Assembly (NCBI GenBank): GCA_003971905.1
Contig: RSEE01000056.1
Coordinates: forward strand, 248,001 to 312,000
Length of the DNA stretch: 64,000 nt
From: Moniliella sp. 'wahieum'
Lineage: Eukaryota > Basidiomycota > Moniliellomycetes > Moniliellales > Moniliellaceae
Direction of reading: 5' to 3'
This document shows, in pieces, positions 23,566-34,296 of this stretch. Positions within the stretch are counted from its first letter, which is position 1. The number at the start of each line of letters is the position of its first letter. The notes under the pieces were generated by a model. It was not told where the DNA came from. It saw only the letters and a list, made by a program, of their open reading frames with translations, and made no database searches. The translations under genes were made by a program, and so were the position numbers.

Positions 23566-24399
23566 GGCTGTGTCATTGTTGACTCTTCTTCCCACCAACC
23601 GTTAAAGAACATGGTCTATCCCTCAGCCTCTCATTTTCCGTAGCAGTATTTATGGTAGCCTTCGAGCATCCCCATCAAACACAGATCCCTCTTGCGACAC
23701 CACACTGCGATCGCAGCGCAAATAGCCTAAACTCGGGTCAACTCTCCAATGCATACAGCTTCCCGGAGAACTGCGTTCAATCCCGCATCAATGCACAGAT
23801 AGTATACTTGCAGTGTCTAGCTTCTCTGTAATGCAGTCACTGGTTGCTCTCTGGCCTCTAAATTCTTTCTCATTTTCTTCCACACACTGATTGGAAGATG
23901 CTGGGACCTGTTGGGACCTCGCCTGCACCCGGCGTGACCCTCTCTCACATCGCTTGAATTCCTGCCAGGTGGAGAGAGGCGATGCGCCGTGACGGGCATC
24001 GTCTCTTACCACCCTTCTGAATCCTTTACTGCGTCCCCGTGTCATTAATTGCTATACCCCCAAAATGGAGGTTACGATGCAGTTTGTGCTAATGTGAAGA
24101 GGAGAGTGTGGACTCCGGAAATGTATGTGAAGGCTATTAGAAAAGGGGGCATACACAGGGCTTTTTATCCATACACAAAAAGAACACCTTGGAACACAAG
24201 AGAAGAGCATCCGGACGGATATGAGCTGGTCAGACCAATCGCCCTCGTGCCGGAAAGATGGCGTATAAAGGCATCGCCGCAGTAGTTCCTGGTGACGAAA
24301 CATTATGCACCAAGGGAGCACATATAGGTCGATGCATGCTCGGGCAAGCCGCTGGCTGTGGTCGCCGGTCACCGGTCACGCGTGACGAACAAAAAAATG
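23566..24399. other. Intergenic region between two tRNA genes
   Basis: Lower-GC sequence between tRNA-Tyr and tRNA-Glu. A short open frame at 24049-24285 (+) lacks any recognisable motif and codon pattern. Nothing else is supported. Confidence 0.5.
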
Positions 24400-24485
24400 T
24401 TCCCCAACCGGGAGTCGAACCCGGGTCTTCACGGATCAGCGAATTGCTTGAAAGCGTGACATCATAGCCGTTGGACCATTGAGGA
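24400..24485 (-). tRNA. tRNA-Glu (TTC), intron-containing
   Basis: On the minus strand the acceptor strand TCCTCAA pairs with TTGGGGA with one T-G pair. The D arm contains GTCCAACGGCTATGAT, a typical tRNA-Glu D arm. Anticodon stem TCACG, loop CTTTCA with anticodon TTC, an intron of about 14 nt (AGCAATTCGCTGAT), then CGTGA. The T arm is CCGGGTTCGACTCCCGG and the discriminator is A. Confidence 0.93.
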
Positions 24486-25893
24486 CTAATTGAACAGGCC
24501 GCTTTGGAAAGGTTTATCAGCTTGCGGCCTGCAGGTCATATATCCTTCACATTTGATCTTGTCTCCTCAGACAAACCCGGTCCACGTAGGACGACCCGAA
24601 GCCAGGCCCAGTCGCAAAATCGGGCGTCTCCACCTCTTTGTGATACCACCTCTCTCATTCTAAAGCGACGCAGTTTTTGCCGTGGTGCGAGGTGGTGAGT
24701 AGCGCACTCTGACTGCTGCGGCTGTGCCACACCTCAACCGTGTCCTTACTGGACTTGACATTATTGGGGCGCTCATTGTCAGCTCTTGGCTGGTCTTTCT
24801 ATCATTTCCAATTTCTTCGTCCTGAGCCTCTCGTGCCTTCTCACTTCTGCCGCCTCGCGCCATTATGTCCTCTGCTCTTGCTTCTCCGCGAACGATTGCT
24901 GCAATCCTTGTGACCTTTTAGTAGTAGTCTCGGATCTGGTCTCCCTCGCCTTACTAGCCCCGACTGTGTGCAGCCCCTTTCACCCTGGCTATCCGCATAC
25001 GTTGGGAAAGTGGAGAGAGATAACGTAGTGGGCATGTCAATAATGGACGAGCGGAACTCTTCCGCCCGGTTAAGTGAGCGTCACCGATCCACCGAGGGCC
25101 GTGCAAGGGAACCCCAGCACTACCCTCCAACAGAAGCAAGCGAAGGCTGCGAAGGCACTAAGAATGTCATCCGATAGCACTTCCTCGTAATGGATAGTCA
25201 TCACCTTCTCTCGGACATATATCTATTGACAGCAACACATTGAACCACATTCATGTTTGCTGATGCAAGTGTGTTTGCTTTTTGTATAATGGGTAGAAAT
25301 ACTTCTTCTCTTAACAGAATCCATCAACACGGTATAGGTGACAGAAAAGGGGGGGGAGAGGAGGCTATGGTTGGTGGAATGAATGATCTGTGCAAGTTCA
25401 GTGTATAGGTGCACCGTGGCAGTTACGATAACAAATCGTATATACGCACTAAAAGAGAACCAACGGTGTATGTGTTGTCTACGGTCTTTTTCTCTATGAA
25501 CGCATGTATGCCTGGGCTGTAATGATCGAGAAAAACGACGGTCGGAGAGCTAGTACCATTGATGAGACATAAAAGCAAATTGTTCGATAAAACAAACATC
25601 AAAGACGGTCACCACAACAAGGAGATAGGCGAGAGTATACAGGGAGGAGAGAGAGACACACAGGGCGAGGCGTTACCTCAGAAAGAAAAGAAAGGCCCAA
25701 AATGACGCATGACGGTGGCGGCCACATACGGAAAAGGGCAGAGGTGTATGTAAACACCTTGGAGAGCTCGTCCGTACGATACGCATCCTCCGTCCCGAAA
25801 CAGAAGAGAAAAAATGGAATGTGGGTGTGGTAACATACACACACACAGTTGATGCAGGTCGCGCGCAAACGCGTGGACTCCAGATAAAGCATA
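24486..25893. other. Intergenic region with dispersed repeat A
   Basis: This lower-GC region contains the dispersed element at about 24803-24968 and, on its right, the 3' flank of the secreted barrel gene. Open frames here (for example 24786-25028) are the repeat itself read in one frame. No gene is supported. Confidence 0.5.
24803..24968 (+). repeat. Dispersed repeat A, copy 1
   Basis: About 165 bases sharing ordered blocks with 43902-44073 (+) and 48851-49020 (-): CCAATTTCTTCGT, GAGC(G/C)TCTCG, CTTC(C/T)GC, ATGTCCTCT, TTGCTTC, CGAACGA, CTCGCCTTA and CGACTGTG. Divergence is visible throughout, so the copies are old. No shared coding frame or terminal inverted repeat was found. Confidence 0.75.
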
Positions 25894-26480
25894 TTAGTTG
25901 AAGGAGACGATGCGCACACCGTTAATCACCCCCTTTTTGAGAGGGCAAGGGCAGAGAAGACAGCCTTGGTTGCATCAAGGTGCTTCAAAGAGAAAAGAGA
26001 GAGAAATAGATGTCAGTAAAGTGTGTCTAGAAGAGGAGACCGAACGCATGTACTTACATGAGGACTACATCCCTCACATTGGTCAACCACGGTGGCGCGC
26101 ACCATCTTTCCGTACTACACGAAGATAAAAGAGTTAGTATACCAAGTGCAAACGGGCATCAGGTCGTGGGAGAAGACCGGAAGATGAAAAATGGAATGGT
26201 GAAGAGTAGATGTACGTACGCGTGTAGTTGGACCTTAGCCCCGCAGCGATAAGGCGAGTTTTTACCCACGGCAACAACAAGGTCCCAGTCGTGGGGCCTG
26301 GAACCACCGCAAGCCGGATGTCGAGTGACGAACCAGAGTACCAAGTCAACTTTCCCATTTTTATAGCGGAAGCCGCGCTTGGCCATGGCATCAGCATCAG
26401 TGTTGGTTGAGTTGGGGATTACAGCAGCCGAAGCAATGGCGGCCATGTAGGCCCGTGGCAACGATGGTCGAGAGCTGCAT
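25894..26480 (-). CDS. Small secreted double-psi beta-barrel (RlpA/expansin-like) protein
   Basis: About 136 residues. The N-terminus MQLSTIVATG then YMAAIASAAVIPNST is a plausible signal peptide once one base near 26453 is removed. The barrel follows: FVTRHPACGGSRPHDWDLVV, VAVGKNSPYRCGAKVQL, YGKMVRATVVDQCEGC, then HLDATKAVFSALALSKRG and INGVRIVSFN. The ACG, D-x-x-V-A-V, Y-x-C-G, V-V-D-x-C-x-G-C and final V strand are the hallmarks of fungal secreted DPBB proteins. One difference is the loss of the usual D-L-S aspartate signature after HLD. Introns are 26115-26215 (branch ACTAAC) and 25983-26057. A second indel lies near 25937. Such proteins act at the cell surface, with barwin- or loosenin-like wall binding. 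Function here is inferred from fold only. Confidence 0.8.
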
Positions 26481-29400
26481 GGTGGGAAGATGGAATGCGT
26501 GAAAGGCAGAAAACGTAGGCGAGAGTTGGGTATGTGGGGAAAGGAGGAGAGGCGTGTAAGTTGCGACGGTAGTATATATAGGACCATGTATTCACTCACC
26601 ACAGATCTGGGGATGCTTGTCCCCTTCTCACCAGAAGACAAAAATATACCATTTCCCCCTGCCTCGGGATTATACCAGCAAGTGTGCGGTGACCGCAATG
26701 ATGAAGAGAGTGGCATAGAGTGGCTTTCCTTCGGTGTTGTGAACAGAAGGGGGGTATACTGTGTTGGTGCACAAGTACTAAAGTATGTAAGAGACTTTCC
26801 TAACGTCGTCAGCCCCTCCCCTGCTTTTTTCGAAAGAGGGGGGTCACGGGGGTTCCACCCCGCCGCGGTTGTCTCTCTCTCCGCCCGAAGACGATCTTCA
26901 CCAGTTCCTGCCCCTTGTGGGGGCGTTATACATGGTTCGGTTTTTTAACGTTCCCCGCGGTAACGTAACCGGTAACCGTTCACCCATATGTAAACAAACC
27001 TGTGGCGTTGTATTTGCTTGCACGCAACATCTGCATGTCACATTTTTGTCTCACGTTACAACTAGAGGAACGCGGGGCCACAGCTAAAGCGGGCGGGGGG
27101 GTGTCTTTGGGCGGGTTATATAACCGGCTCCATGGGCGCAATGCAAATCAGGGTGGTATCACATGTCACAGGCACCGTCGCGGGCTATAGTCGGCTAGTC
27201 CCTAGCTAGTCCCTGTTAGGCACCAGGGACCAGGCACCTGTCAGATACTCGAGATACCAGGTCTCAGATGTCACATGTCATGCATGTCACCGGTCAGGCC
27301 CAGGGCTCAGGCTCTTCTCAGCCGAGCTAAGGCGCTCAGGCGCTCAGGGACAGTCAAGGTCTATAGACTATAAAAGCCGCCAAGACCAGTATGTCAAGCT
27401 TTTCAAGAGTTTTAAGCACTACTAATAACTACACTTTACCAGTATCATATACACCGTGTGCACTTGCCGGTTTGCTTTTTTTTGTTGTGTTTCGGTAACG
27501 CAAATGTTCCGAATTCGAATGGATGTGCTGTGGCGTTCAAGTCGTGAACCAATAACCCTCAATGTGTTCAACCTTCGCCGGCCTGAGGTCAGTGACCGGC
27601 CTGGCTTTTCTTTTGTGGTACAAAAGAATGATGAAAGGATGACAAGATGTATTTGTAATGGCCTTCTCACATATATGTATGCACAGAATCGAGGTCGCCA
27701 TATACCTCTGTGATTTCCTTTTAATTCATCTACTATAGTCGATGACTCCATGTTTTCTTTGCAATTCATCGTGAAGTGCTGTTGAGAAACCCCCGAGACC
27801 GGAAGAAACGCATAGCGGCTGTGTTGCTGCTTGGGCGGTATTGTTTCGGGACTTGTTTTGAACTTACAGTGCACAGCCTCTCTGTGATAACAGAAGGCGT
27901 ACTACTACGTTGCTTCAGTCTTTATAATAACCGTATAAAACCTTCTGTATATACCCGTAACGGCTTTCGGTTACCCCGGTTACAGTTTAGTACCGGTCTT
28001 AGATATCTTACCCTTGAAAGCGTGACCCGTCCTCATTGCTGGGAGATAGCCTTTTGGGCAGTACCTATTACCTCTCTCCAGATACCAGATGAGCTTTGCA
28101 TTCATCGCTATCCCTCTATTATATCCCTCTATATCCCTCATCACTAGTCACTTGCGTACGCTTCTCCTATATAGAGACAACAACTGATGAGGCCCGGGGT
28201 CTATCATTGCTCCATCCACGCACGAGAACATCCTTCCTTTTTTTCACTCCCTCTCTCTTGCCTCTTCCTTCCTGCCGGGCGAGTGGCAAGGATCGACAAT
28301 GATTAATGATCTGCAGGTTGCCAATATATATGACCGGTACGGCCGGTTGTACTTCATATTGAGCACATTATACAGCACCCCCGTTGCCTGGTTGCGCTCT
28401 CGCCCAAATGTGAGATCGATCCTCGAGCGCAGGTGAGCAGTCCTCTGTCTCCTTCCCCTGGTTTTTTTATCTTTGTCTTAAACCACATTCGACCCCCCCC
28501 CACCATGCATCAGGCCTCCGGTATTATATCATCGACCATCGGTCATCACCTGTTTTGGAGGGTAGTGCTAGGTAGAGTTCCCTTTACGGCAGTCAACTTC
28601 AAGTTGGTCGGTGAATAAGCTTGAAGGTCTCGCCTAGTTGGACGGAGGAGTTCTGCTCAGCGCTCACAGGCTTCGCACACCCTAGTATGCTCGCTCCATC
28701 TCACTCTCTCCTGTCTCATTCCCTTCCGACGTTGCTTGAAGACTTGTGGCTCACCACTTTGCCTTCACGCCTTGTCTGAAGGCTGCTTTTTTCATGCGAT
28801 TGCCGAGTGATGCTCCCAGTCGTACTCCAGCATCACCTTGTGGGGAAAAGGGGAATTAAACATCAACAATTCTTTTGGTTTTACCAAGGAGGGTATATAT
28901 ACTGAAGGAGTACTTCACTCGGTACATCTGTGCGAAGTCTATCGGCGCTGAATCTAGTTCACATAATATAAGAGAGCCACACTGTTTTTATATGAGTCGT
29001 AAGTTGCAAGTTTTGCGTATGCCAATAAAAGGAAGAGAGGAGCCCCGACAGTATATAATTATTGAAGACGAGATGACGAGAGGGGTGTGAGCCGTCACAT
29101 AAACCTTACAGCTCAAACGTTGTGGGCAGAGGGTATATCCTTGGGAGATAAATAGTTCTCATTTCTCCCACCCCCAAAGGATGTGGATGCTCTGCTCTCT
29201 GTGAACAGAGGGTGCTAGAGAAAAGGCAGAGGGCATCTATCCCCGATAGTCACAACATCGCTACAGATATTCTCTGTCACCAACGGGCAAGAAGACGGGC
29301 CGGCGAGACCTTAGCCGAGACTTGCGCACTCCGCGGGAGTAGCCCCCTCCGTTTTCATGTGAGTCAGCCGGCCCAAAGCGATGCAATGATCTCCTCCCAC

Positions 29401-31484
29401 AGATGGAGTACAAATGAGGAAACTCCGCACCGAAATGCGTAAAGACATGTCTTTTTGAAGGGGAGCGTGATGTTCAGGGCCTTCCCTCGGATCCAATTTG
29501 TGTTGATAACGCTCAAATGGGCCGTGCGTAACCGTTGGCGATGAGAACTGTCACCCCTTACCTTTCTATATTTTCCGTTCTTACCCACACGTTTTTGTTC
29601 CCGCTGGTGACGGAGCAAAGCAGGTCTGCTTTTCCTGTTTTTCCCTGCCCGGGAACAGTCTCCCATGTGTGGCGACTGTTCCCAAGCTAATGTTTTCTAA
29701 CCTCTCGTTCTCCCTCTCTACTGGGTTGTTTCCCAATAGTCCCTTTTCCTGTGTAGCCTATGATGCTTCGTGGTTTTCTTCCACGATCCCCATTGGCGTC
29801 CCACACCTTCTTCAATCCAACCGTACCGTCGGTAACTTCTCCTCGTCGTTGGCACATTTTCTCTCCATCACATCGCCTCTCAACTGGGCATATATATCAG
29901 CTATTAAGTTTATCAGCCGTTCAGAGTTAGTCTTTCCTGTATCCAATCCGTGGTAGCTCCACTGCAGCAGCCCTAACTTCCAGTCTCAGCAGTACCAATT
30001 CCAGTTCCCGCGCCAGTCCAAGTTGTGGCAGTGTTGTCTCCGCTGCCTTTCCACCCGTCCCCAGTACGAATGTCTTTGGACACTTTGCTACTGTTGCCAA
30101 GGTCTGTACCTATACCTGCCTCTCGCCATATAAGTCTCTGCCATGATGCGTCGAGGGGCCCCAGACGGGACCCGGCCATGACATTCTGTTTCATACATAT
30201 GTTAAAACTATATCAGTCTCGAGTTTGTCATCAATCGCGGTGCGAGAGGCACCAAAGCCTCACCATCTCATTCCAATTCTCAATGAAATGAGTATGCATC
30301 ATATTGGGCTGTCCTTCGCAGCCTAGAGTAGATTATGCTCTCATTTTTGGGTATCGTCAGCACCACACACCATTTATCCACGGATGGGGACCAGAAGAAA
30401 AGATGTATATTCCAAGAAACAATAAGACCTAGGCACTGATGAGTACGTAGAGTAGTTGTCCACAGCAAACTGTGATGAAGCCGCCATTCACCTTGAATTC
30501 AACGAAAGTGCCGAACGAACAGCATCTCCCGCAATGCCTATACGTCATTACACTCTCTTTTCTGTCGTAAGGTGCTTTGGAATGCTCCTGAAAGACGCGC
30601 TACGACCCCACAACATAAGTGGTCAAAACCCTCCCACACCTTGTGTTTTATTTTGACGAAACGCTAAGGATTCCCCCCACAAATGAGATAAAGCCAATGT
30701 ACTCTGCTGTCTTCAAATCGTTTTCAAAAGCATTATACATCTCCCCTTGCAGTTACCCAGCTTTCCAGCTCTCGAGTCCTTGGTGCTTTTCGAACACATG
30801 TATCGGAAGAAGTGCAGGATTAACGAGGCCCACAAACCCACAACACTTTTGCTAATGGGAGCACGTTGTAGCATTTATATATGCGCACTCTGGTGGATGG
30901 CGTATGGTCACAGTGGGTCTATTACGCCAGCGAACAGAGCCACCCCCCTTCCGGCGTCGAGAGCATAGGGCGTACAAAAGTACATATGCAGAAGAGAGCG
31001 CACGCGAATCATGGAGGGCAGTCCTTATCGAAACATATCAGCAGTATTTCCTTCCTCTCTGTGTGTGGAGACGCTCTTGTTGCTGTATCTGCCCAGCGTA
31101 GTGTGTATAATACACAGCAGTACATTTTTTATGAATCCCCACTATATACGCTCAGGGGGAAGACGAACCATAGCTGCTTATCGCCCCTGTATACTGCAGC
31201 GATTTATCGTTGGGCGCGCTGTGAAATGTTGAAGCGGCGGTGTTGAAAACGCTTTGAAACCGCGAGTCGGCCCGGTGGCACAGTTCGAATCCCGCATGGG
31301 GCCACTGTAGAGCAGCAATGACATCAGTGTTGTGTGAAGTGTGAAAGCGGGAATTAGGTCAGCATGCGGCGCCAGCTGCTCCATGGAGGGTTTGGCTCGT
31401 TCGATAGCCTCATTCTCAGCCCGCCACCACCTTGTCTGGCTGCCCCATCGTCCCCGCCTAATCGGTTATCCCCTGTGCATCACC
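26481..31484. other. 5-kb lower-GC gene desert
   Basis: The longest gap in the window. It is visibly richer in A/T than its surroundings and has many short open frames with no motif. Features seen: TAACGTAACCGGTAACC words at 26955-26975, TCACATGTCACAGG (27158) and TCACATGTCATGCATGTCAC (27268). Also present are GCTAGTCCCTAGCTAGTCCC (27194-27214) and GGTTACCCCGGTTAC (about 27971). A B-box-like GTTCGAATCC at 31283 is not part of a foldable tRNA. A minus-strand segment at 29690-29985 looks somewhat protein-like (LINLIADIYAQLRGDVMERK) but has no start, family or intact frame. Confidence 0.5.
26573..26581 (-). promoter_or_regulatory. TATA box of secreted barrel gene
   Basis: Minus-strand CCTATATATACTACC lies about 95 bases upstream of the start at 26480, a normal distance for a TATA-driven fungal gene. 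Confidence 0.5.
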
Positions 31485-33239
31485 ATGGCTCCCGAACCGA
31501 CCCAGACGAAGCGTCTACCCACCGACTACAACCTGGGCCCAGAGCAGAGCTCCCCTGACAATGAGGAACCGACCCAGTCGTCCAAGATCAAGTCTCTGCT
31601 CGGTATCCTGAAGAAGGTTGTGGCGTCAAGGATTTGGCCGCCATGTAAGTCCAGCCCCCTCTTGCGACCGCAATGTTTGCTGACCCTATCCGTGCCCTCT
31701 ATCCAGCCGGTTCTCTCTCCCGGCCAGCTTGATGGAACCCATTGTGCGTCTTTCTCTCCCTTGCCTGTAATGAGCAAATACTAACTCGTCTCACTTCCAC
31801 AGCCCAACCTCGAGTACTGGACTTACCTCGACCGGGCAGACCTCTTCGCCACGATTCCCGACTTTGACCAGCCTCTGGATCGAATGCTGGCTGTTCTACG
31901 CTTCGCTCTAACGAAAGACCTGAAGGTGATCAAGAATGGGGTCTGCAAACCGTACAATTCTATTTTAGGCGAGCATTTCCAATGCCACTGGGACGTGGAG
32001 ACCCCGATTGTGCATAAAAAGTCCGGGCAGATCGTCCGGTGCAGAACTTGGACAACAAGCAGCCTACGCCTATGCCCATGGCCCCCACGAAAGGAGAGAA
32101 GGCGGCGCCGTCCTCACCTTCCACGCCCAAGCGCGGGTTTGCCAAGCTGCGCACCGCAGGTTCTTCCACCCCCATGAACGGGTCTGAGGCGGCGCTGGAT
32201 GTGCTCACCAGTGACTCGGCCCAGGCTGGGAGCAAGATGCCCTCGCAGAAGCGGCGCATCGTGTTTCTTACTGAGCAGGTGTCTCATCACCCGCCCGTCT
32301 CGACCTTCTATGGCTCATCAGCTGAGGCTGGCATTGAGATTTCCGGGGTGGACCAAATGTCGGGCAGGTTCACAGGCACGTCAGTGCGTATCTATGCCGG
32401 ATCGCTGAACCGGGGCGTATTCATTAAGCTCCTTCCTACCGCAGCGGGCAAGGAGGCTGCGGGGGAGAGGTACCGCATCACTCACCCTACCGCTTCGATC
32501 AATGGACTGCTTCGTGGCAGCCTGTGGGTGAGCATGGCCGATGCGACGGTGATTGACTCTTATGGTGGCTCGCGGGCAAGTGATCGCCCGGACAACAGCG
32601 GTGGGACTCGGCTCCGCGCTCTGATCGAGTACAAGGAGGAGGGGTGGCTAGGCAAGGCCAAGTACGCGGTGGAGGGTGTGATTTACGAATACGACTGGGT
32701 ACGTGGAGCGGGTTTGACTGATGAGGAGGATCTCCCGGATGGCGAGCAGACAGGCCCTGCGTACTGGACCAAGGTCAAGCAAGTGCCTGCGGACAAGGTT
32801 GTGGCTACCTTCGAGGGTCAATGGAACGGAAAGATCATGTTCAAGATCAAGGGAGACAAGGTATGTACTCCACGTGTCCTTCTCCTCGTCATCCGGATAC
32901 AATACTAACTTATTCTTTTCACAGGAGTCACGTCTCTTGGTCAACCTGGCCGATCTGAACGTCACGCCCAAAACGGTGCGGCCGGTGGAGGACCATGGCC
33001 CACTCGAGTCGCGGCGGATCTGGGCGCCAGTGACGCAGGCGATCCAGACAAAGCAATATTCTGAAGCGACCAAGTCCAAGCAGGAGATTGAACAACAGCA
33101 GCGCGACCTGGCCGCAGAGCGCAAACGCACGGGACAAGAGTTTGTGCCGCAGTTCTTCTCTAACGAGTACTCCTCGGGTCGGCCGACTCTCTCCCTGGCA
33201 GGCCGCAAGGCGTTGGCGGAGGAGCAGGCACTGCCCTAG
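31485..33239 (+). CDS. Oxysterol-binding-protein-related lipid transfer protein (Osh type)
   Basis: Cytosolic ORP/Osh protein that moves sterol or phosphoinositide/phosphatidylserine between membranes. The signature EQVSHHPPVS is present (about 32274). Other core elements are YLDRADLFATIPDFDQPLDR, LRFALTKDLKVIKNG, KPYNSILGEHFQCHW (the N-P-x-x-G-E-x-F region) and a C-terminal helix. Four exons: 31485-31644, 31707-31743, 31803-32860 and 32925-33239, about 523 residues. No PH or ankyrin domains occur, so it is a short-form Osh. A roughly 60-residue Ser/Pro/Lys insert (PMAPTKGEKAAPSSPSTPKR) separates the lid half from EQVSHHPP. One G is missing near 31621 (KKVVGVKDLAA) and one near 32041 (IVR-VQNLDNKQ). 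Lipid choice is not decidable here. Confidence 0.95.
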
Positions 33240-34296
33240 TTGGGCCCAGTGGCGTCCTTGGATTTCGCTGGCCCTACTACATCTGTGGTTGGACTATTAT
33301 CGTGCTTCTCTCGGTCTCGTGTCATACTTGTGCTCCCGCTCTGCTCCCTTCGTGCTCCCTATCTCTCACTGCCCTGGGACGAACACTTTCGCATCACTCT
33401 ACTTGTGACCCATTGACTTCTAGATCCGCTTCTTGGTGTGGCGAAAGAGGTTCTCTTGTGTGTTCCTGGGAGCTGTAGCACTAATAGGTGTAGTATAGTG
33501 CACATGCCGACGCGCCAAAGGCTAGTGCACTATTGCCTTTTTGTTTTTGGCTTGCCTGCCCACTGCATGTCAACTGGGAGCTCCATTCCTGTGTTTTTGA
33601 CAGGTGAGGGTCTGAGGACAGGTGGCGGTGTTTGGCCGAGCAGCTGGACTAGATGGTCAATGATTTCGAGTAATGTGAAGCTAATGAAGACTGAGGTTAA
33701 TGAGGTCGGTGGCCGGTGGGTGGATGGGAACGACCTGGAGATGACGATTATCCGGCCGATCATCGAGATTAACTATCGGTTATCGACGCCTCTTATTGAA
33801 GCTTGAAGCTTGATTTTTCGCCATCCAAGAGCCGGCGCTTGCCACAGCCTGGCCAGGGTGGCGGCACGCAGACACAGAAACCCCACACACTGCCCGCGTG
33901 CGCCGCCTAGCTGGTCCCTGGTGGGCGGGGCGCAGGCCAGCGAGGCGGCGGTCGGGCCCAGCGCCCAGGCCGAGACCGGAACACTGGCGAGGAGCTGCGC
34001 GGGGCAGCGCTTGGGCGCGATCCGGTTTAAACGTTAAACGTTAACACAGGCGCAACATAGCAGGTGTTACATGGTAATGCTACCGGCACCAACGCAGAGC
34101 GCTTGTTTGGGTTTCGATCTCAGATGCAATTGTTCCACAAACAATGGAGGCCTCGTTGATGCTTTCTTGGTTACTAGCTGCGCGATTCAATATTCATGCC
34201 TGGTACATGGTTCGTGTTACCCACCGTGCCTCTGCCCCTTCCCACCACCACCCCCTACGTGGAGCGCAGGAAGAAGGAAGAGGGAAACCATTCTCG
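33240..34296. other. Intergenic region
   Basis: Contains the 3' flank of the OSBP gene, TTGAAGCTTGAAGCTTGA at 33796-33813 and GTTTAAACGTTAAACGTTAAC at about 34024-34043. A G/C-rich stretch precedes the next start. No gene is seen. Confidence 0.5.

Noticed and set aside
27422..27874. 150-residue open frame on the minus strand
   Set aside because: Lies in lower-GC intergenic DNA, has no family motif and no intron or promoter signals. Length alone is not enough.
28180..28230. CTGATGAGG motif considered as a hammerhead ribozyme core
   Set aside because: The required GAAA box and flanking stems are absent.
31250..31310. B-box-like GTTCGAATCC at 31283, possible tRNA
   Set aside because: No acceptable acceptor stem, D arm or A box can be placed around it, and the T stem does not pair. 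At best a degraded tRNA fragment.
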